Origin: Achromobacter dolens
GTDB lineage: Bacteria > Pseudomonadota > Gammaproteobacteria > Burkholderiales > Burkholderiaceae_B
Reading direction: 5' to 3'
Assembly: GCF_902859745.1 (NCBI RefSeq)
Contig: NZ_CADIJW010000014.1
Span: 1 to 64,000, forward strand
DNA length: 64,000 nucleotides
The notes beneath the pieces were generated by a model. It searched no databases. It worked only from the letters and a program-made list of their open reading frames with translations, and was not told the origin of the DNA. The position numbers and the translations under genes were made by a program. Below, piece by piece: positions 8,497-15,838 of the stretch (positions within the stretch are counted from its first letter, which is position 1; each line of letters begins with the position of its first letter).

Positions 8497-10267
8497 GAAG
8501 TTTGACTCCGAATCGCAGGGCGATGCCCAGGCCGATCACGACCAGAACGATATTGATGAAGGAAAGCGCGGCCACGATGTCGATGGCGCCCGAGGCCCAG
8601 AGCGACACCAGCATGGAGCCGATGGTCTCGGTGCCGGGCGACAGCAGATAGACGCCGGTGGAGTATTCGCGCTCGAAAATCAGGAACATCAGCAGCCACG
8701 AACCGATCAGGCCGTACTTGGCCAGCGGCACGGTGACGTGGCGCGTGACCTGGCCGCGGCGGGCGCCGGCGCTGCGGGCGGCTTCCTCCAGTTCGGGGCC
8801 GACCTGCAACAGCGTCGACGAGATCAGCCGCAGCCCGTAGGCCATCCATACCACCGTGTAGGCCAGCCACACGCTGAAGATGGTGCTGCGCATGGAACGC
8901 AGCCATTCGACGAAGTTCTCGCGCGCCCACTCGGCGAACGGCAGGCCCGACAGCCAGCCGCCCAGGTCGGCGTCGAGCGCGTTGTCCAGCCACATCGGCA
9001 CGAACAGGAACACCCACAGGAACGCCAGGCCCGCCAGCAGGCCGGGCACGGCGCGCGGCACCAGCACGCTGTAGTCCATGAAGCGCGTGACGTTGTCCGG
9101 CTTGCGATGCATGGCCAGGCCGACGAAGGTGTAGCAGATCACCGCCAGCGCGCCGCCGAACACGCCGATGGCCACCGAGTTGACGATCGCGCGCATCAGG
9201 TTGGGTTGCGAGAACACGGTGCGGAACGCGTCCAGCGACAGCACGTCGAACAGCGACACGCCCATGCCCCAGTTGGACACGAAGGCGCGCAGCAGCACGC
9301 CCAGCAGCGGCACCACGATGGTGACCAGCAGCCAGAACGCCACCACGCCGCCGGCCACCCAGCGCCACTTGCCCAGCGGCAGCGGACGGGCGCGCGAGGC
9401 CTTGCCCTTGACGGTGACGAAGCGGTTGGCGGTGCGCATCAGGCGGCGCTGCAGCATGACCAGCGGGATCGTCATGCAGATCAGCACCACGGCCACCGCG
9501 GCCATCAGGTGGTACGACGGGATGCCGAGCTTGTTGGTCAGCTTGTACAGGTAGGTGGCCAGCACCAGGTTGCCTTCGGGGTCACCCAGCACCAGCACCA
9601 GGCCGAACACTTCCAGGCCCAGGAAGAACAGCAGCACCGTGGCGTACAGCATGGCCGGGCGCACCATCGGCAGGCTCACGGACACCATCACGCGCAGCGG
9701 CGAGGCGCCGCTGACGCGGGCCGCTTCCTCGACGTCCGAGCCCATGCTGCGCAGCGCCGACGAGATGTACAGGTAGGCGTGCGGCACGTGCGTCAGGCCG
9801 GCGATGATGACGATGCTGGTCAGCGAATACACATTCCAGGGCACGAAACCCAGGATGTTCTGCGCCCAGGTCGAGAAGAAGCCGACCGGGCCCGCCGCCA
9901 CCACGTAGCCGAAGCCCAGCACCATCGGCGACACGAAGATCGGCACCAGGATCAGCGGTTCGATCCAGCGCCGGCCCGGCAGGTCGGTGCGGATCATCAG
10001 GAACGCCAGCATGCCGCCCAGCGGGATGGCGATGATGGCCAGCCCGAACGCCAGGATGAAGCCGCTTTTCAGCGCCTTGTAGAAATCGGGGTCCGCGAAG
10101 ATGAAGCGGAACGCATCCAGGCTGAAGACCTTGGACGGCGAAAAGAAGGGCGCGGATAGAAAGCTCTGGATGATGATGAACGACAGCGGCACGTAGATGG
10201 CCAAGGCTGTGATCAGCACCACCACGCCGCGTGGCAGGGACTGCCATTTTCTGCGCAATGACTGCAT
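8489..10267 (-). CDS. ABC importer permease, two fused transmembrane domains (FbpB type)
   Basis: A 592-residue inner-membrane protein with two homologous BPD permease halves. Each half has an EAA-loop motif that docks to the ATPase: EEAARVSGASPLR in the first and EEAARSAGARRGQ in the second. Around twelve hydrophobic spans are visible. Fused two-domain permeases are typical of FbpB/SfuB iron importers. The start at ATG 10267 has AGGA about eight bases upstream; an alternative start 14 codons earlier has no better support. It lies 149 bases after the binding-protein gene, with a strong stem-loop between them. Confidence 0.88.
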   Translation of the reverse strand: MQSLRRKWQSLPRGVVVLITALAIYVPLSFIIIQSFLSAPFFSPSKVFSLDAFRFIFADPDFYKALKSGFILAFGLAIIAIPLGGMLAFLMIRTDLPGRRWIEPLILVPIFVSPMVLGFGYVVAAGPVGFFSTWAQNILGFVPWNVYSLTSIVIIAGLTHVPHAYLYISSALRSMGSDVEEAARVSGASPLRVMVSVSLPMVRPAMLYATVLLFFLGLEVFGLVLVLGDPEGNLVLATYLYKLTNKLGIPSYHLMAAVAVVLICMTIPLVMLQRRLMRTANRFVTVKGKASRARPLPLGKWRWVAGGVVAFWLLVTIVVPLLGVLLRAFVSNWGMGVSLFDVLSLDAFRTVFSQPNLMRAIVNSVAIGVFGGALAVICYTFVGLAMHRKPDNVTRFMDYSVLVPRAVPGLLAGLAFLWVFLFVPMWLDNALDADLGGWLSGLPFAEWARENFVEWLRSMRSTIFSVWLAYTVVWMAYGLRLISSTLLQVGPELEEAARSAGARRGQVTRHVTVPLAKYGLIGSWLLMFLIFEREYSTGVYLLSPGTETIGSMLVSLWASGAIDIVAALSFINIVLVVIGLGIALRFGVKLHD

Positions 10268-10377
10268 GGGGAAAATCCTGTTATCTCGATAGACGCGGGT
10301 CGCGCCCACTGGCCATGAACACCCGGGCCACGGGCGGCCTGGCGGGCGGCGGTGCTACGCCCTCCCGCGTGCTTGCG

Positions 10378-10400
10378 GCCGGGGGCGCGCGGCCCCCGGC
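10378..10400 (-). terminator. Stem-loop between binding-protein and permease genes
   Basis: GCCGGGGG at 10378-10385 pairs perfectly with CCCCCGGC at 10393-10400 around a seven-base loop. No T-run follows. Stem-loops at this position in importer operons commonly stabilise the binding-protein message or cut read-through so that the binding protein is made in excess; that role here is inferred. Confidence 0.5.
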
Positions 10401-10416
10401 GGTACCGGCGACAGCC

Positions 10417-11514
10417 TTACTTGCCGGCGGCGGCGCGCCAGTCCTTGATGAACTGCAGGCGCTTGTTCTGCTCCAGGTAGTCCAGCAGCGTCTCGTTGAC
10501 CGGGATCGGCTTGAGCGAGGCGCCCAGCTTCTTGGTCATGCCGTCGACGTCGTTGTCGCCTTCGATGTCGTCGCGGACCGAGGCCAGGTCGGCCTGGTTG
10601 GCCATGATTTCCTGGCCCTTCTGCGACAGCAGGTAGTCCATCCACAGCTTGGCGGCGTTGCGGTTCTTGGCCTTCTTGCTGATGAACGCCACGCGCGACA
10701 GCACCAGCGCGTAGTCGGTCGGGTAGGCCACGCCCAGCGACGGGTCGGTCTTGGCGCGGGTCTCGGCGTACGAACCCAGGATGTTGTAGCCGATCAGGTT
10801 CTCGCCCGACGACACGCGTTCCATCATGGTGCCGGTGGACGACTGCACGATCAGGCCGCCCTTGGCGATGTCCTTGAGCGTTTCGAAGTACTTGGGATCG
10901 TTGGCCTTGTCCTGCACGGCCAGCATGAAGCCCACGGCCGACTTCTCGATGTCGTAGGTGGTGACCTTGTTCTTGAACTTGTCCGGCTGGCTGGCGATCA
11001 GCTTGGCCAGGGCGCCGTGCGTGGTCGGCACTTCGTTGGCCGGGATCAGGCGCTTGTTGTAGATGAACACCGCCGGTTCGTAGGTGGTGCCGTAGGCCGA
11101 ATCCTTCCACACCGCCCAGGCCGGCAGCTTGCCGATTTCGGGCGACTTGTACTGCAGCGCGTAGTCGGTGGCCAGCTTGAGGGCCGAGTCCATCGACGAG
11201 CTCCAGACGATGTCGCCGCTGCTGCCGCCCGCCGCCTGCTCGCTGATGTAGCGGTTGTACAGCTCGGTGCTGTTCATGTCGTTGTATTCGACCTTGATGC
11301 CCGGATACAGCGCTTCGAAGCCCTTGATGATGGGGCCGGCGGCCTTGGTGTCGGTGGTCGAGTAGATCACGACCTTGCCTTCCTTCTTGGCGCCGTCGAG
11401 GATCTTCTGATAATCGGCCGGGTAGCCCGCGGGAACCGTTTGGGCGTAGGCGCTGCCGGCGGCGATGGCGAATGCAGCGGCGCAGGCGGCCGCCAGTCTG
11501 GACTTGGCAAGCAT
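10417..11514 (-). CDS. Periplasmic ABC binding protein (FbpA/AfuA-like)
   Basis: A 365-residue protein with a Sec signal peptide ending near SAYAQ, followed by a type II periplasmic binding fold of the iron(III)-type family (VVIYSTTDTKAA, LPAWAVWKDSAYG, YEPAVFIYNKR, VGFMLAVQD, IGYNILGSYA). The adjacent Tyr-Tyr pair used by FbpA to bind iron is not seen in the expected block, which reads YNILGSY, so iron is not certain. GGAGA lies six bases before ATG 11514; an upstream in-frame extension lacks a signal peptide at its start. The binding domain fused to the nearby histidine kinase is a clear paralogue, sharing these same blocks. Confidence 0.88.
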   Translation of the reverse strand: MLAKSRLAAACAAAFAIAAGSAYAQTVPAGYPADYQKILDGAKKEGKVVIYSTTDTKAAGPIIKGFEALYPGIKVEYNDMNSTELYNRYISEQAAGGSSGDIVWSSSMDSALKLATDYALQYKSPEIGKLPAWAVWKDSAYGTTYEPAVFIYNKRLIPANEVPTTHGALAKLIASQPDKFKNKVTTYDIEKSAVGFMLAVQDKANDPKYFETLKDIAKGGLIVQSSTGTMMERVSSGENLIGYNILGSYAETRAKTDPSLGVAYPTDYALVLSRVAFISKKAKNRNAAKLWMDYLLSQKGQEIMANQADLASVRDDIEGDNDVDGMTKKLGASLKPIPVNETLLDYLEQNKRLQFIKDWRAAAGK

Positions 11515-11591
11515 GTCTTGTCTCCGTTTGGATTTGGTATCGACAGGCGCAAGGGCCTGCTTGGCGTCCATCTTAGGTTTCGGCGTCTGTC

Positions 11592-11635
11592 GTCGTCCTG
11601 TCATGGGACGACAGCCGGGATAAGGGTAATCCCGG
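11592..11635 (-). promoter_or_regulatory. Two adjacent inverted repeats upstream of the binding-protein gene
   Basis: GTCGTCC (11592-11598) pairs with GGACGAC (11606-11612), and CCGGGAT (11615-11621) pairs with ATCCCGG (11629-11635). They lie between the kinase stop codon and the binding-protein start, 78-121 bases upstream of the latter. They could be a weak terminator for the kinase message or an operator for the adjacent response regulator. The sequence alone cannot decide. Confidence 0.4.
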
Positions 11636-11654
11636 TGTCCGCGGCCGCCCTGGC

Positions 11655-14141
11655 CTAGGGCCGCTCAGGTGTGTCGGTGATCAGCCGGATCCAGTTCTGC
11701 ACGAAGCGCGAATGGCGCCGCTGGTCCAGCCCCACCAGCAGCGCGGGCGACAGCACCACCGGCTGCACGATGCCCTGCGAGCGCGCCAGCACCGCTTCCG
11801 AGGTCCAGCGGCCGGGGGTGTCTTCCATGATCGACCCCAGCGCCGCGTGGCTGGAGGCCACCTGCTGGCCGGCCGGCGACAACAGCCAGTCGACCAGCGC
11901 GCGGCCCAGGTCCGGGTTGGGCGCGCGCCGCGTGATCAACACCGAGCGCGCCAGCACCAGCACGTAGTCCTGCGGGAACACCACGCCGATCTTGCTGCCC
12001 GCCGCCTGGCGCGACAGGGCGTAGGAGCCGAGGATGTTGTAGCCCAGGTCCATCTCGTCGGTCTCGATGGCATCGAGCAGTTCGGCGCTGGTGGCCGACA
12101 GCCGCACGCCAACCTGGCCGAAGGCGTTGGCCAGGCCCCAGAAGTTCGACGACACCAGCTCGTCCTGCTCGGCCATCAGGTAGCCCACGCTGCTGCGCGA
12201 GATGTCGTAGGTGCCGACGCGGCCATGCAGCCGAGCGCGGTCGTGCTCCAGCGTGCGCAGCAGGTCCTGGCGCGAGCGCGGCACCGTGGCCTCGGTGTAG
12301 CGCTTGGGGTTGTAGACGATCACGGCCGGCTCGAAGGTGAAGCCGTAGACCTCGTTGCGCCATACCGCCCACGACGGCAGCTTGGCGGCGTAGGGCGAGG
12401 CGTAGCGCTGGGCATAGCCGTCGTTGGCCAGGCGGATCTGCAGGTCCGAGGCGGAGCTCATCAGCACGTCCACGTCCTTGAGCCGGTCCTCGATGGCGGC
12501 CTCGTACAGCTCGCGGCTGCCCATCTCGCGGTAAACCACCGTGACGTCGGGCCGTTGCGCCTGGAAGCCAAGGATCAGCGGCGCCACCACCGGCGTGTCG
12601 GTGGGCCCGGCGATGGTCAGCACGCGCGAAGACGGCTGCGGCGCGGGATAGCGGGTGACGATCTCGGGAATTTCGGCGGCGCGCACGTCCGCGGGCGCGG
12701 CGGCCAGCAGCAACAGCGTTGTGCCGATGGCCCCGAGCAACCCGGCCACGGCGCGGCCCGCGCGCTGCCGCGCCAGCGGCAGGATGACGCGCGCGGACAG
12801 GCCGCCGCCGGGGCGGTCCTGCAGCCACAGCGAGCCGCCGTGCGCCATGGCCACCGAGCGCACGATGGCCAGGCCCAGGCCCGAGCCCGGCTGCGATCCG
12901 CCGGCGCGGCCGCGCGTGAAGCGTTGCTGCACGGCGTCCTTTTCGTCATCGGCGATGCCCGGGCCGCGGTCGGACACGGTGAGCGCCACGCGGTAGCCCG
13001 CCACCGGCGTCGCCTGGATATCGACGGCGCCCTCGGGCGCATAACGCAGCGCGTTGTCGACCAGGTTGCGCAGCATTTCCCGCAGCGCCACGCGGTCGCC
13101 GGCGATGCGGGCGCGCCGCACCTGCGGCGCGATTTCGATGCGCAGGCGCTGCGCCTCCAGCGGCCCGATGCGGCGGCGCGTTTCGTTGATGGTCTCGGCC
13201 ACGCCCACTGGCGCGCGCGCGCCCTTGCCGAGCCGGTGCGTGATGGTGGCGTCCATCAGCAATTGATTGATCAACTGGCTGGCGTGGGTGGCGTTCAGGT
13301 GGATGCGGCCCAGCCGTTCGCGCAGGCGCTTGGGATCGGTTTCATCCAGCGCCACCTCGGCCTGGGCGCGCAGCGAGGCCAGCGGCGTGCGCACCTGGTG
13401 CGCGGCGTCGGCGACCAGGGTGTTGAGGGTGTCCATGATCCCTGACAGGCGCTGCATGAAGGCGTTCAGGGCCTCGACCAGCCGCCGCACCTCGGTCGGC
13501 ACCGGCGTGACCAGCGGCGCCAGGTCGTCCGGTGCCCGTTGCCGCAGTTCGCGTTCGATCACCGCCAGCGGCGCGAAGGCGCGCTGCACGCCGAACCACA
13601 GCAGGCCCAGCGCCACCAGCGACACCACGACCAGCGGCAGCACGCTGCGGCCCAGGATTTCGTCGGCCAGCTCCTCGCGCGACCCCAGCGTCTCGGCCAC
13701 CCGCACGGTGACCCAGCCGGCATGCTGGCTGGCCGACACCAGCCGTCCCACCGTGGCCACGCGCACCGGCTCGTCGTGGTAGCTGAGGTAAGTGAAGACC
13801 GGGGTGGCCGACTGCGCCAGCGGCAGGCCGGGCGCCAGGTCGGCATAGCCCGTGATGAGCCGGCCGTTGGACGCGCGGGCTTCGTAGAACACCCGTTCGC
13901 TGCCCGACAGCATGGCCAGCGACGATACCGGCGGCTCGACGGTGACGCCGTTGTCCTCGATCTGCACGGAGCCGGCAATCGTCAACGCCGACGCCGCCAG
14001 CAGCCGGTCGAAGGCCTGCTCGGCGGCGCGCTGGGCGTAGTCGCGCAGGAAGAACACCAGCCCGATCAGCGCGCAGGCCAGCAGCACCGCGCCCAGAGTG
14101 AAGACACGGCGGCGGATGGAGGCGCTTTCAGGCAGGCTCAT
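11655..14141 (-). CDS. Sensor histidine kinase fused to a C-terminal periplasmic binding protein
   Basis: An 828-residue TctE-like kinase with an unusual extension. Residues 13-32 form a membrane helix, 33-165 a periplasmic sensor of 2CSK_N type, and 166-187 a second helix, followed by HAMP. The phospho-acceptor is His248 in DAAHQVRTPL. The ATPase domain has N363 (NLVDNALRYA), DRGPGI at 391-396 and GSGLGL at 419-424, so the kinase looks intact. Residues 464-481 are a third hydrophobic helix resembling an uncleaved signal, and 490-828 are a full binding protein paralogous to the free one at 10417-11514 (LPSWAVWRNEVYGF, YEPAVIVYN-like, GYNILGSYALSRQ). Topology therefore places the binding domain in the periplasm. 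The start overlaps the regulator gene by 14 bases. The frame is uninterrupted across the junction. Confidence 0.9.
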   Translation of the reverse strand: MSLPESASIRRRVFTLGAVLLACALIGLVFFLRDYAQRAAEQAFDRLLAASALTIAGSVQIEDNGVTVEPPVSSLAMLSGSERVFYEARASNGRLITGYADLAPGLPLAQSATPVFTYLSYHDEPVRVATVGRLVSASQHAGWVTVRVAETLGSREELADEILGRSVLPLVVVSLVALGLLWFGVQRAFAPLAVIERELRQRAPDDLAPLVTPVPTEVRRLVEALNAFMQRLSGIMDTLNTLVADAAHQVRTPLASLRAQAEVALDETDPKRLRERLGRIHLNATHASQLINQLLMDATITHRLGKGARAPVGVAETINETRRRIGPLEAQRLRIEIAPQVRRARIAGDRVALREMLRNLVDNALRYAPEGAVDIQATPVAGYRVALTVSDRGPGIADDEKDAVQQRFTRGRAGGSQPGSGLGLAIVRSVAMAHGGSLWLQDRPGGGLSARVILPLARQRAGRAVAGLLGAIGTTLLLLAAAPADVRAAEIPEIVTRYPAPQPSSRVLTIAGPTDTPVVAPLILGFQAQRPDVTVVYREMGSRELYEAAIEDRLKDVDVLMSSASDLQIRLANDGYAQRYASPYAAKLPSWAVWRNEVYGFTFEPAVIVYNPKRYTEATVPRSRQDLLRTLEHDRARLHGRVGTYDISRSSVGYLMAEQDELVSSNFWGLANAFGQVGVRLSATSAELLDAIETDEMDLGYNILGSYALSRQAAGSKIGVVFPQDYVLVLARSVLITRRAPNPDLGRALVDWLLSPAGQQVASSHAALGSIMEDTPGRWTSEAVLARSQGIVQPVVLSPALLVGLDQRRHSRFVQNWIRLITDTPERP

Positions 14142-14799
14142 GGCTGCGGGCCTGGTAGCCGACGCCGCGCACGGTGACGATATCGACGGAGGCGCCGGCC
14201 AGTTTCTTGCGCAGGCGCGAGATCAGCAGTTCCAGCGCGTTCAAAGATCCATCATCCAGGTCGAACAGTTGGTTCATCAGCCGTTCCTTGGCGACGGTCT
14301 GCCCCAGCTTGCCCAGCAGGATCTCCAGCAGCCGGAACTCGCGCCGGCCCAGCTCCAGCGGCGCGCCGGCCAGCGTGACGTGGCGATTGGCCAGGTCCAG
14401 GCTCAGGTTGCCGTAGGCGGTCACGCTGCTGGTCTGTCCGGCGGGGCGTCGCAGCAGGGCGCGCAGCCGGGCTTCGAGTTCGCGCAGGTCGAAGGGTTTG
14501 ACGAGGTAGTCGTCGGCGCCCAGGTCGAGCATGTCGATCTTGTCTTCGATTTCGGAACGCGCGGTGACGACGAGCACAGGCGCTTCGAGCCCGGCCGCGC
14601 GCAGTTCGCGGATCACGCTGAAGCCGTCCTTGCCGGGCAGGTTGATGTCCAGCACCAGCGCATCCCAGGTCTCGTCCAGCCCCCAGCGCAGCGCGGCGAC
14701 GCCATCATGCACCCATTGCACGCTATGGCCCGCCGAGCGCAGCTTGCTCTCCACGGCATCGCCCAGGTCGAGGTTGTCCTCGACCAGCAGAATGCGCAT
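14128..14799 (-). CDS. OmpR/PhoB-family response regulator (TctD-like)
   Basis: A 223-residue regulator. The receiver domain (residues 1-115) has the acidic pair at 8-9 (EDN), the phospho-acceptor Asp51 in LVLDINLPG and Lys101 in the VKPFD loop. The C-terminal winged helix ends with VDIVTVRGVGYQA, typical of the OmpR class. A strong GGAGG precedes ATG 14799. The stop lies inside the kinase gene, so the pair is co-translated. By context it should control the downstream ABC importer. Its own upstream DNA is the repeat-rich gap. Confidence 0.93.
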   Translation of the reverse strand: MRILLVEDNLDLGDAVESKLRSAGHSVQWVHDGVAALRWGLDETWDALVLDINLPGKDGFSVIRELRAAGLEAPVLVVTARSEIEDKIDMLDLGADDYLVKPFDLRELEARLRALLRRPAGQTSSVTAYGNLSLDLANRHVTLAGAPLELGRREFRLLEILLGKLGQTVAKERLMNQLFDLDDGSLNALELLISRLRKKLAGASVDIVTVRGVGYQARSHEPA

Positions 14800-14894
14800 G
14801 TCCGTCCTCCGATATCGATTGTGATTTTTTCGGGAGTTTAACGGGAGGCTTTGGTGCTGTCGCTGTCGGGGAGGCTGTGGTGTTCTTTTGGCCG

Positions 14895-15054
14895 CCCGTG
14901 GCGTCGGCGGCCGGTGGGGCGCGGGGCTACGATTGCGGTCCGGAGCCTTCGCTCCGGACTTCCCCGTTGTCAACCTCGTACGCCTTCGGCTCCCTACGGT
15001 TTCCCTCGGGCGCATCTACACGCCCCGCACCCCACCGGCCGCCGACGCCACGGG
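14895..15054 (+). repeat. Hairpin repeat, copy A
   Basis: Arms 14895-14927 and 15022-15054 are reverse complements over 33 bases with one mismatch. They enclose a 94-base loop that starts with TACGATTGCGG, contains a nested perfect nine-base stem (GTCCGGAGC, loop CTTC, GCTCCGGAC) and ends with TCGGGCGCATCTACAC. The same loop start and end occur in copy B, and most of them in copy C, but the arms of the three copies are unrelated except for their inner G-rich ends. A second shared block follows to about 15189 and contains an imperfect inverted repeat at 15147-15180. Confidence 0.85.
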
Positions 15055-15259
15055 CTACGGCGTGATCACTTCACCGGCGCGGGGGCGAATCGTGTGCTTG
15101 GCGTTCTGGCGGCAGACCGGGTCGGGACGGAAGATTTGGCGGGGCCGCCAAAACCGGCCGCGCGGGCGGCCTTCTTTGGCATTTGGGGAGAGGTCGGGCG
15201 AGATGCGGAGGAATCGGAGAGGCAATGCCGGCGGTTCTACGTTTGGATGAGTCCGGGAC

Positions 15260-15340
15260 GCATCGGGCGTTGTCTTCCGTGGAAAGGATCCGCGATGCAT
15301 CGGGCGTTCTTCCCGTGGAAGGATCCGCGATGCATCGCCA
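15260..15340 (+). repeat. Short tandem repeat, about 2.2 units
   Basis: A 37-base unit (15260-15296) is followed directly by a 35-base variant (15297-15331) and nine bases of a third. Each begins GCATCGGGCGTT and ends GGATCCGCGAT. The units differ by one short indel and a few substitutions, consistent with slippage or unequal exchange. No protein-coding role is seen. Confidence 0.75.
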
Positions 15341-15518
15341 GACCTCTTCCCTATCAGCCGTTCTTCCCCAGTATCAGGCGCGCGCCAAGCCCGTCACGCG
15401 CAAGCCACCCTCCATCGCGCGCCGCCACTCTCTCCCCCTCCCGACTGGACGGCCCCCCAAGCAAGCCACCCGCCACCCGCGCACAGCGTCATCAAGCCAA
15501 GCCAAGACACCGCGTAAG

Positions 15519-15550
15519 TTGCGGGCGGCCGCCCGCGCGGGCACCCGCAA
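15519..15550 (-). repeat. G+C-rich inverted repeat accompanying copy C
   Basis: On the minus strand this reads as a stem with TTGCGGG-type arms around a CGCGCGGGCGGCC core. The same GCGCGGGCGGCC core occurs in the downstream blocks of copies A (near 15160) and B (near 42280). In copy C it follows the main hairpin by about 65 bases, as part of the same composite element. Confidence 0.55.
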
Positions 15551-15613
15551 CGGGCATCAGCAATCTCGTGAAGTGTCCTCGCTCTTGCAGCGCCACAGGC
15601 CAAGAAAAACGTA

Positions 15614-15779
15614 GCTCGTCTGGCAGGCGGCCCGGGCGGCGGGCAACCTCGATGCGCCCGACGGAATCCGAAGGCAGCCGCCGGCAGGCGGCAACGAGGA
15701 TGAGGAAGGGGAAGTCCGGAGCGAACGCTCCGGACCGCAATCGTGGGCGCCCGCCGCCCGGGCCGCCTGCCAGACGGGC
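15614..15779 (-). repeat. Hairpin repeat, copy C (inverted)
   Basis: Arms 15614-15644 and 15749-15779 are reverse complements over 31 bases with one mismatch, around a 104-base loop. Read on the minus strand, the loop starts ACGATTGCGG, has the nested GTCCGGAGC stem with loop GTTC, and ends TTCCGTCGGGCGCATC. It is the same element as copies A and B with a third, different arm sequence. It begins 60 bases past the rnb stop. Confidence 0.85.
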
Positions 15780-15838
15780 GGCCTAAGAAAGCCCCCCGCC
15801 GCCAGCAGAAACAACCCAGCGACAAGCCAAATACCGCC

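Larger units (their letters stand above)
14800..15838. other. Gene-free kilobase with hairpin repeats
   Basis: This gap separates the response regulator from the 3' end of rnb. No reading frame here has recognisable protein features, and the open frames follow the G+C bias. It contains repeat copy A, a related downstream block to about 15189, a 2.2-unit tandem repeat, a G+C-rich hairpin and repeat copy C in inverted orientation. Any promoter for the response regulator must lie at its left end, where 14805-14850 is comparatively A+T-rich. Confidence 0.7.

Noticed and set aside
14895-15779. Integron attC sites, which also have divergent arms and conserved structure
   Set aside because: No integrase, gene cassettes or GTTRRRY core boxes are visible, and the stems are much longer and more perfect than those of attC.
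14851-15786. Open frames of 80-310 codons within the gene-free kilobase
   Set aside because: They run through hairpin repeats, appear on both strands and contain only Arg/Pro/Ala-rich sequence with no start signals.
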